Below, in pieces: positions 1 through 5,790 of a stretch of DNA of 10,005 nt; position 1 is the stretch's first letter; the number at the start of each line of letters is the position of its first letter. The translations under genes were made by a program, and so were the position numbers. The notes under the pieces were generated by a model that did not search any database, was not told where the DNA came from, and saw only the letters and a program-made list of their open reading frames with translations. The stretch is from Planctomycetaceae bacterium (lineage in GTDB: Bacteria > Planctomycetota > Planctomycetia > Pirellulales > Thermoguttaceae), in NCBI GenBank assembly GCA_003532715.1, contig DOEZ01000290.1, positions 2,980 to 12,984 on the forward strand, given 5' to 3'.

Positions 1-411
1 TAGGACGACCCCCAGCCAGAAGCTCCGCAGCAGTAGAAAGAGAAAACTGGCGGTCAGCCGCACTTTCAGGTCGAATCGCCGTTCGAGGTACTCATAGGCG
101 GTTGTCAGCGACATGCGCCGGAAGGGTCGGACGAAGAGGACCACGGCCAGTGGAACCCCCAGAAGCACGGCGACCGACTTCAGAAACAGCGTCATCCCGT
201 GGTTGAACGCCTCGGCCGGCGCCGCCACGTAGCTCGACGCGCTAAAAAGTGAGGCAAACATGCTCACCGCGACGGGCAGCCAGTGGAAGCTGCGACTGCC
301 GAGGAAGTACTCATCGGTCGACGATTGCCGCCGAGAGAACCAGGCTCCCAGCAGCACGATTACGGCCAAGTAGATCCCGAGGGTCACGTAATCCCAAAAA
401 CCGAATCCCAT
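1..411 (-). CDS. Sodium:solute symporter (SSS family), N-terminal part, cut by the left edge
   Basis: This reading frame runs off the left edge; the first 137 residues are visible. It encodes an inner-membrane sodium-coupled transporter of the solute:sodium symporter family (SSS, PF00474). Visible segments are a first membrane helix at about residues 8-25 (YVTLGIYLAVIVLLGAWF), the family-typical motif DEYFLGSRSFHWLPVAVSMF at 38-57 leading into helix two with SASSYVAAP, a third helix at about 78-96, and the start of a fourth. TAYEYLERRFD between helices three and four also fits the family. The start is the ATG at 409-411, with GGGTGA five bases upstream. It lies 54 bases after the stop of the esterase/TIM-barrel fusion gene on the same strand, with no terminator seen between, so it is probably the third gene of that operon. 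The substrate cannot be determined. Next to secreted carbohydrate-active proteins, a sugar, sugar acid or similar breakdown product is a reasonable inference. Confidence 0.9.
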   Translation of the reverse strand, partial: MGFGFWDYVTLGIYLAVIVLLGAWFSRRQSSTDEYFLGSRSFHWLPVAVSMFASLFSASSYVAAPAEAFNHGMTLFLKSVAVLLGVPLAVVLFVRPFRRMSLTTAYEYLERRFDLKVRLTASFLFLLLRSFWLGVVL

Positions 412-465
412 GAGTCTCACCCATTTCACCTGGCCGTTGTCGGAACCATGCTTCCATGCTCATTG

Positions 466-3400
466 CTACTCGACAAGGTCGATCTCGTCAATCCAGAGAA
501 TCCCCTCTTCCGAAGAGCGGAACACCAACTGCGATAGATCTGGCCCGACGTGCATCTCGACAATCCGCCAGGTCTCGCTGACGGCAACGGTCTTCTCGCC
601 TCCGACGACCTCTTCGGCGTCTTGCCCCTTGCCGTTCACCTGGGTCTTTCGCCATTCAACCGTCACGTCCATCGGCCTTTCGGCGCGGATTGCGAACTTG
701 AGCGTCTCCCCCGGCTTCTTGTCCATGATTCGAAATGGCACGCTCACCAAGTCCCATCCGGGCCGGGCGGCCCATCGCGCCGATCGCCGCTCGCCGAACG
801 CCGGACTTCCCTCGTCGGCGACCGGGAATTTCAGCGATTCGGCGTCCGGCCGATCGACCGGCTCGATCTTCAGGTCATCGAACCAGACTCGCCCGTCCGT
901 GTCTCGGCCGTCGGACACCGTCATGTAGAGGGTCAGTCGCAGTTTCTTCGCTCGCGCGTCGGCCGGCCAGATCAATTCCACGGGTTGCCAAGGAAACGTG
1001 CCTTGCGAGGGTGCTTGCACGTCGAGGTTAGCCAGAAGTTGGCCGATGTCATCCAGCGATTCCAGCTTCATTCCGACGGCACGAATGCCCTTGAGCGTCT
1101 CACCGTGAACTTGAACGCCGATCCGTTGGTTACCGCTGATGTGACGCGGCACGCGGAGTTCGGCTGTCCACGATGCGGTGCGTGATCCTTTGGCGGCGTC
1201 AGGCTTCGCGCCCAGCATGAGACTAGCGCGACCGAAGAAGGTCCTGCCCGAAGAAGGGTCGCCGTGCATCACTTTCCAGTCGTAAACGGTCAGGAGTCGG
1301 GGATTGCGGCCCGTATTGGGAATCCACCCCACCGGACGGGAGTTCGAGGCGTGTCGCTCGAACGAAGGATACACCAGCGGCGTATTCGGCGCCAAGACCC
1401 AGGACGACTGAAGGAACCAGAACCCGTCGGGATCGTGCTCGAAATGACCGCGAGGAATCGAATCGCCTTGGTCGCGGACGATCGCGACGGCATCCGGAAT
1501 CGGAGCGTCGCTCGACGGTTGGGCCCGGTCGGGCCGCGGCTGTCGTCGGCCCGCGGCTTTCCACAGGGCGCGGCGGAGATTCCGATCATGGGTGTACAGA
1601 TCGAGATCGTGAACCAGAACCCCGTCGCCCCCCATCGCGGCCAGGTAGTTGATTTGTTTCGGTAGGTAGTCGAGCAGCCCGGCGAAACCGACTTTTTCGG
1701 CAATGGGTGCGTGCGTTCCGCTGGACATGATATAGGGCCAGAACTGGACGTCCGTCGCGTCGCAGGCTTGCCGGATTTCGGCGAACGTCTTTCTGCCTTT
1801 TGCGTCGTAGAACGCGTGGTACTCACCTCGGGAATTGGCCATGAGCAGGACGTCGGCCGCTTTCCGCTTGACGATTCGACGCCAGTCCAGGTACATGTTG
1901 GGACCGGTGGGCTGAAGTCGGCCGCCGACGGTCGCGCCCACGATCACGGGAATTCCGGCACGGTTGAGTCGCTGCCGGGCTTCGACGAGGAAGTCGATCA
2001 GAAACTCGCCGCGGATGCGCCCCATTTTCTCGCGATCGAACGGCTCTGTCAGGATGTCGAAGCCGTGAAGCTCTTGGTAACGTTGCACGACGGGTGGATT
2101 AAATCCGCTGTCGCGGTTATAGGGCTGGTTAAGCTGGTTCTTGGGAACGTGGCTCGACTTGGTGCAGAAAAAGACCGCGTCGGGTCGATAAGCCGCGCAC
2201 TCGTCGACCAAGTCGAGCATGTGCTTGCGCACTTCGGGGTGCGAGTAACACGGCACCCCACTGAGCCGGAGCTTGCCGGGGCGTCCTTGTGGCGAGAATT
2301 CCGGATGGGCCTCGATCAAGGGGTCATACGCGGCCTCGAACAGGTCGATCCAAACGTGTGCCGCCAGTCCCTGCTTGTGGCACTCGGCCACCAGCGCGGC
2401 CAGCGGGTCGAAATCCTCGCCAAACGCGTCGAGCCGTTCGTTGTAGCACGTGCCCACTCGCGTTCGGCGGTTCAGGGCCCCTTTGTTGCTGATCCTCAGG
2501 TTGATCCCGTTTACGCCGGCGTCGCGCGCGTCGCGGACAAGGTCCGCGATGCCCGAGGGACCCAGTGTCAAACAATTGTAGTCCCAATTCAGATAGACGG
2601 GTGTCCGCGACGAAGTTGGCCCGCGCGGCCGCCGATTAGCCGCGTTCACTGTCACCCCGGTTTTGCGCGCCTTCGGAGTGGAAAATGCGGCACGCGCGTG
2701 CTCGATCACAAGGGGCACTGCCGCGTGGACCACCGAGATCGAATGGGCTCCGTCGAGCATTTTCAGCTCGTGCGGAATACCCAATTGGCTGAGTTTTCGG
2801 CTGAAACGCTCATTCATGGTCCGGTCGAAAGCCGCGTCGGCGGTGATCAGCAAAACCGAGGCGCCGGCCAGCCGGTCGGCCGAAGTCATGGGATTCTGCG
2901 TCTCCCACACGGTCGGGTCGGCACCGAAGTATTCGGTGCGGACCGGATATCGTTGACCCGGTGGAAACGCCTCTTCAGAGCGAGGGTAATCGAGCAAGCC
3001 GACGATCGAAGTGACTGAGCCAAATTGACCTGGGTGCGTCTGCGCGAAGCGAACGCAACCGTAGCCACCCATCGACCAGCCCGCCAGGGCTCGCCGTTCG
3101 GATTGCTTGCTCAGCCCATACCTGCTTTCCGCCAACTCAAGTAGTTCGTTAAGATAACTGGCATATTTCGCCTTGGGATTCGCCGGCGAATCGAGGTACC
3201 AGGAATTGTCTCCTTCGGGAAACAGGGTAACAAATCCGGCATCGAGAAACGATTTTCGTGACGAGGGATCGTCAAGGAGAGACCGGGAATTGCGCCCACG
3301 CCCGTGCAGGAGCATCAGAAACGGATGTTCCTTCGCGTGACGGTTGAAACCGTCCGGCAGGACGATGTGGAAACGCCTGGTTTCTCCCAAGGCCCTGCTG

Positions 3401-3564
3401 TGAAATTCCACGCGTTCGATTCGCGGGGCGATTGCGATCGCGACGACGGCAACGGGTTCAGCGGCGCGGGCCGTTACGGCGAAGTGGCCGAGAACCACGA
3501 TGAAGACTCCCACGAGCCTCGCATCCTGGCGTTGCCGCGTGCGGCTGGGGTAAAAATCGGTCAT
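466..3564 (-). CDS. Secreted fusion: esterase domain + GHL-type TIM barrel + two beta-sandwich modules
   Basis: A 1032-residue exported multidomain protein. The signal peptide has basic residues (RTRQRQDAR), the hydrophobic stretch LVGVFIVVLGHFAVTA and an ARA|AE cleavage site near residue 34. About residues 45-295 form an alpha/beta-hydrolase domain like esterase D/feruloyl esterases (PF00756): LLHGRGRN, nucleophile Ser164 in GWSMGG, His274 in LDGAH, and Asp243 or Asp247 as the acid. About residues 321-660 form a TIM barrel of the glycosyl-hydrolase-like (GHL, 'family 10-like') type, with LNWDYN, HVWIDLFE and HPEFSP. At the strand where the neighbours carry ELDFF, this one has DAVFFCTKSSH (462-472). 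About residues 719-902 and 903-1032 look like two carbohydrate-binding beta-sandwiches, ending in VWFDDLKIE and LWIDEIDLVE. The ATG at 3564 is preferred over the in-frame ATG at 3612, because AAGGTGAT (3572-3579) sits 7 bases upstream and the signal peptide then begins normally. Likely role: removing ester groups from a glycan and binding or cutting it. The substrate is unknown. Confidence 0.85.
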   Translation of the reverse strand: MTDFYPSRTRQRQDARLVGVFIVVLGHFAVTARAAEPVAVVAIAIAPRIERVEFHSRALGETRRFHIVLPDGFNRHAKEHPFLMLLHGRGRNSRSLLDDPSSRKSFLDAGFVTLFPEGDNSWYLDSPANPKAKYASYLNELLELAESRYGLSKQSERRALAGWSMGGYGCVRFAQTHPGQFGSVTSIVGLLDYPRSEEAFPPGQRYPVRTEYFGADPTVWETQNPMTSADRLAGASVLLITADAAFDRTMNERFSRKLSQLGIPHELKMLDGAHSISVVHAAVPLVIEHARAAFSTPKARKTGVTVNAANRRPRGPTSSRTPVYLNWDYNCLTLGPSGIADLVRDARDAGVNGINLRISNKGALNRRTRVGTCYNERLDAFGEDFDPLAALVAECHKQGLAAHVWIDLFEAAYDPLIEAHPEFSPQGRPGKLRLSGVPCYSHPEVRKHMLDLVDECAAYRPDAVFFCTKSSHVPKNQLNQPYNRDSGFNPPVVQRYQELHGFDILTEPFDREKMGRIRGEFLIDFLVEARQRLNRAGIPVIVGATVGGRLQPTGPNMYLDWRRIVKRKAADVLLMANSRGEYHAFYDAKGRKTFAEIRQACDATDVQFWPYIMSSGTHAPIAEKVGFAGLLDYLPKQINYLAAMGGDGVLVHDLDLYTHDRNLRRALWKAAGRRQPRPDRAQPSSDAPIPDAVAIVRDQGDSIPRGHFEHDPDGFWFLQSSWVLAPNTPLVYPSFERHASNSRPVGWIPNTGRNPRLLTVYDWKVMHGDPSSGRTFFGRASLMLGAKPDAAKGSRTASWTAELRVPRHISGNQRIGVQVHGETLKGIRAVGMKLESLDDIGQLLANLDVQAPSQGTFPWQPVELIWPADARAKKLRLTLYMTVSDGRDTDGRVWFDDLKIEPVDRPDAESLKFPVADEGSPAFGERRSARWAARPGWDLVSVPFRIMDKKPGETLKFAIRAERPMDVTVEWRKTQVNGKGQDAEEVVGGEKTVAVSETWRIVEMHVGPDLSQLVFRSSEEGILWIDEIDLVE

Positions 3565-3571
3565 GGCATCA

Positions 3572-3579
3572 ATCACCTT
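3572..3579 (-). promoter_or_regulatory. Ribosome binding site deciding the start of the esterase/TIM-barrel fusion
   Basis: On the minus strand AAGGTGAT lies 7 bases before the ATG at 3564. It matches the anti-Shine-Dalgarno complement well. The alternative in-frame ATG at 3612 has only GAGAG directly against it, which is too close for a normal site. The later start also leaves a signal peptide of usual layout. This makes the protein 1032 rather than 1048 residues. Confidence 0.65.
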
Positions 3580-3657
3580 CGTACTGTCTGCCGCCGATCG
3601 AGCGTGGATCATCTCTCACGCGGTAAGGATAGACCGCTATTGCCGACCTGCCCATCA

Positions 3658-3680
3658 GACCGTGTCGCCGCGACACGGTC
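3658..3680. repeat. Perfect 10-bp inverted repeat with 3-nt loop between two operon genes
   Basis: GACCGTGTCG (3658-3667) and CGACACGGTC (3671-3680) are exact reverse complements separated by CCG. They form a strong GC-rich hairpin in the 141-base gap between the 562-residue TIM-barrel gene and the esterase fusion gene. In the direction of transcription (leftward) no T-run follows, so it is not a standard intrinsic terminator. An 8-bp palindrome CTCGCGAG (3696-3703) lies just after the upstream gene's stop. Possible roles are an RNA-stability or processing hairpin setting different expression of the two genes, or a protein-binding operator. Both are inference. Confidence 0.6.
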
Positions 3681-3705
3681 CGATCCTCGAGCGAACTCGC
3701 GAGGG

Positions 3706-5394
3706 TCAGTGCGCGGAACCAGTCGCCTCCCGAGGCTTGACGGCAAGCACAAGATCGCGGACCACGAGTCCGCTCTTTTCGCTCGGCACCAATCGCAGTT
3801 CAAAACGATTCACTCCCTCTTGCATCCACTCGGGTTCGACGGAATATTCGAGCCAACCGCCGCTGAACTCTCCGACACCAAGAGCGTGACCGTTGAGCTC
3901 CACTTGCAGCACCGTGGGGTCTTCGGGGGCCCGTTGAAACCGTAGACTCGCCGTAACACGAGGTGTCCGTCCTTCGCGAGGATTCGACGGCGGCGGGGGT
4001 CCCGTCCGCAGTTCCACGGTTGCCGATCCGCCCGGCTTGAGTGTCATGGGACGCTCCGGCAAGGGTGCGGGCAAGTTGAGGAATCGCGTGCCGTTTGCCA
4101 ACCAACTGTTGGCGCCATAGACCGTGGTGTAGCCGGTGGTGTAAACGTGTTCTCGCGCGAGTAGCTTCTCGGGATCGCCGAGTTCTTTCCAGAGTTCGCT
4201 TTGAACATCGTCAAAGTTGAACATATAGATGCCGTCCATGCCGGCCGCCCAGGCCTCCAGAGCGCGCCCGCGATAGCACGGTTCCGTATGTCGCAGTGCC
4301 TTGGCCTCCTCATCCTTGAAGCGTGACTCACTCAGCGAAGCATACACCGGCACGCCGTGCTTGTGCCCCAGCGCGACGCTCGTCTCCCAGGGATTCAACC
4401 GAAACAGACAGGTTACTGCCATCAGGTCGACCAAGTCCTCTTCCAGCCAGCGGACAAGGTCGAGTCCCATCGCGCGAGCAAATTCGACCGAGTCGGGAAC
4501 TCGCACCGCGATCAGCATGGGCCGGCCGCGCCGCACGGCCTGCTCGTCGGCCATGCGACGAACCCGTCGCAGCAGATCGGTCATCATGTCGCAATGCTCC
4601 TGCGTGACCGGTTGACCGTGCATCTGGGGCAGGAAATAGATTGGGCTGCGAAAAAAATCGAGTTCTAGCCCGTCCACGTCGTACCGGGTCGCCACGTCGG
4701 TCAAAATGCGAAGCACCTTGTCGCGGGTTTCCGGAACAGCGTAGTTGAGCGCCGACCAACGATTTCCTCCGGCTTTGAAGCGGACGCCCTTCTTCCCCAT
4801 CAAACACTGCGGATGATCTTTCTTCCACTGACTGAGATTCCTCGGCATGGTCGAGTCGTGGCAGTCGTTCATGCGCATCGACCAGAAGACCTCCATGCCG
4901 TGTTGATGGCCGAACTGGACCATCGTCTCGAGGGAGTCGGGCCCTTGGTTTCCCAATTCCCACCCCCATTCCACCACATCCTTCTCGCGGTAAATGCGTG
5001 GCTCGGTTTCCTTGCTGTGATGCGTGTAAAGGTTGAACAGGCCCGTGCAATAGAAAATTGCGTCAACTTGGCTGCCCGCTAGAGCCGTGGTTCGTTGTCT
5101 GAGGAAGTTCTCATGGGTGCGAGGTTCATCGGGCGACGTGCGGCCGTCGTTTCCGTCGTTATTAAGGATAATCCGGCGCGTGCGATGAGCGGCCTGCTTG
5201 CGTTGCTGCCTGATCTGTTCGGGCGACTTTGTCGCCTCGGCCGAGGCCTCGCCAACCGCCGTCGGCAACGATCCCATCATCGCCGCGAACATCACCGCAG
5301 CGGACACCATTGTTACTCTCGACCCAATGGGTCGCCATGGTCGCCGGTGCGTCAAGTGTCGCGACGACGGCCTGAGTGCTCGGAAGGGGAACAT
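3706..5394 (-). CDS. Secreted GHL-type TIM-barrel (putative glycoside hydrolase) protein, soluble paralogue
   Basis: A 562-residue exported protein. The N-terminus has a long arginine-rich region, then a hydrophobic segment (MVSAAVMFAAMMG, about 29-41) and a likely cleavage site after AVG or ASA near residue 48-53. About residues 74-440 form a TIM barrel of the glycosyl-hydrolase-like type. Motifs shared with the divergent neighbour are NNDG (78-81), FWSMRMND.HD (170-180), DVDGLELDFF (239-248, candidate catalytic Glu244 and Asp246), RVPDS, VYASLSE and YMFNF. About residues 445-552 form a small beta-rich domain, also shared with the neighbour (VELNGH, EGVNRFEL). It lacks the neighbour's concanavalin-like, dockerin and PEP-CTERM parts, so it is probably released or periplasmic. 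The ATG at 5394 is chosen because CGGAGG sits 6 bases upstream; the longer TTG start at 5457 has no such support. First gene of the leftward operon. Probably acts on a glycan; substrate and reaction are not known. Confidence 0.85.
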   Translation of the reverse strand: MFPFRALRPSSRHLTHRRPWRPIGSRVTMVSAAVMFAAMMGSLPTAVGEASAEATKSPEQIRQQRKQAAHRTRRIILNNDGNDGRTSPDEPRTHENFLRQRTTALAGSQVDAIFYCTGLFNLYTHHSKETEPRIYREKDVVEWGWELGNQGPDSLETMVQFGHQHGMEVFWSMRMNDCHDSTMPRNLSQWKKDHPQCLMGKKGVRFKAGGNRWSALNYAVPETRDKVLRILTDVATRYDVDGLELDFFRSPIYFLPQMHGQPVTQEHCDMMTDLLRRVRRMADEQAVRRGRPMLIAVRVPDSVEFARAMGLDLVRWLEEDLVDLMAVTCLFRLNPWETSVALGHKHGVPVYASLSESRFKDEEAKALRHTEPCYRGRALEAWAAGMDGIYMFNFDDVQSELWKELGDPEKLLAREHVYTTGYTTVYGANSWLANGTRFLNLPAPLPERPMTLKPGGSATVELRTGPPPPSNPREGRTPRVTASLRFQRAPEDPTVLQVELNGHALGVGEFSGGWLEYSVEPEWMQEGVNRFELRLVPSEKSGLVVRDLVLAVKPREATGSAH

Positions 5395-5400
5395 CGAAAA

Positions 5401-5406
5401 CCTCCG
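5401..5406 (-). promoter_or_regulatory. Strong ribosome binding site of the 562-residue TIM-barrel gene
   Basis: CGGAGG on the minus strand stands 6 bases before the ATG at 5394. It is the best Shine-Dalgarno match in the window and fixes the start of this gene, against the in-frame TTG at 5457 that would add 21 residues unlike a signal peptide start. Confidence 0.8.
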
Positions 5407-5487
5407 TAGATAGGAAATGTGAGTACCGTGGTAATCGCGAGGATCGATCGCTCGCAACGGGATGGTGTCGTCGTATTCAACGGATAA

Positions 5488-5499
5488 CCGAGCGCTCGG
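5488..5499. repeat. Perfect 12-bp palindrome CCGAGCGCTCGG
   Basis: CCGAGCGCTCGG reads the same on both strands. It lies about 95 bases upstream of the left gene's start and inside its predicted leader, so it could be an operator for a dimeric regulator or a small RNA hairpin. GC-rich palindromes of this size can also arise by chance, so function is uncertain. Confidence 0.4.
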
Positions 5500-5601
5500 G
5501 GCCGATTGATAGCCACTGGGCTTGTCGCCCGAAGGGACAAGAGTCCACGTCAGCCCCCAGAGCTACCGCTCCCTCCGAGTTGTGTCCGGCACTCGCGCTG
5601 A

Positions 5602-5626
5602 CAAAATCCGGAATGAACCGATTTTG
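5602..5626. repeat. Inverted repeat (CAAAATC...GATTTTG) next to the divergent promoters
   Basis: CAAAATC (5602-5608) pairs exactly with GATTTTG (5620-5626). Inside it GG (5610-5611) pairs with CC (5618-5619) after one bulged C, leaving the loop AATGAA. It lies directly left of the candidate -35 box of the rightward gene and at the expected first transcribed bases of the leftward operon. A DNA operator or a hairpin at the 5' end of the leftward transcript are both possible. No T-run follows on either side, so it is not a terminator. Confidence 0.5.
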
Positions 5627-5630
5627 ACGC

Positions 5631-5659
5631 TTGATGTATACCATAACATGCCCCATAAT
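5631..5659 (+). promoter_or_regulatory. Candidate sigma-70-type promoter of the 906-residue gene
   Basis: TTGATG (5631-5636, 4 of 6 to TTGACA) and CATAAT (5654-5659, 5 of 6 to TATAAT) are 17 bases apart, the standard spacing. The predicted transcription start near 5666 leaves a leader of about 125 bases before the ATG at 5791. It was found by eye; planctomycete promoters are not always close to this consensus. Confidence 0.45.
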
Positions 5660-5668
5660 GAACTTCAA
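5640..5668 (-). promoter_or_regulatory. Candidate sigma-70-type promoter of the leftward operon
   Basis: On the minus strand TTGAAG (5668-5663, 4 of 6) and TATGGT (5645-5640, 4 of 6) are 17 bases apart. Transcription would begin near 5633, giving a leader of about 240 bases. It overlaps the opposite-strand candidate promoter almost completely. The match is weaker than that one, so this call is tentative. Confidence 0.3.
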
Positions 5669-5790
5669 CAGTCTAGTTATCGCAATTCTACGGATATTCC
5701 TTGGTTCGCTTGGTATACCGTCCGTGCGAGCCAGGCGATCCGACGCGAAGTGCGGGTGGAGACCCTTATTACTGCAACGAGTAGCGACCG

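Larger units (their letters stand above)
5395..5790. promoter_or_regulatory. Divergent intergenic control region
   Basis: This 396-base gap lies between the start codons of the two divergent paralogues. Its stretch around 5620-5700 is clearly more AT-rich than the flanking genes, as expected for promoters. It holds the ribosome binding site of the left gene (5401-5406), an imperfect dyad at 5437-5455 (GCGAG...CTCGC around GATCGATC), a perfect 12-bp palindrome at 5488-5499, a hairpin at 5521-5541 (CTTGTC...GACAAG), a second inverted repeat at 5602-5626 and candidate promoters on both strands at 5631-5668. No convincing gene was found in it. The left gene would have a leader of roughly 240 bases and the right gene one of roughly 125. 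Confidence 0.7.

Noticed and set aside
1711..3018. Long open frame of 435 codons on the plus strand.
   Set aside because: It lies wholly antisense to the esterase/TIM-barrel fusion, has no recognisable domain, and is explained by the GC-rich codon pattern of the real gene.
3562..3612. Start of the esterase fusion at the ATG 3612, adding 16 residues.
   Set aside because: No properly spaced ribosome binding site; the ATG at 3564 has AAGGTGAT at 7 bases and gives a normal signal peptide.
5395..5457. Start of the 562-residue protein at TTG 5457.
   Set aside because: The ATG at 5394 has CGGAGG at 6 bases, and the extra residues do not form part of a signal peptide.
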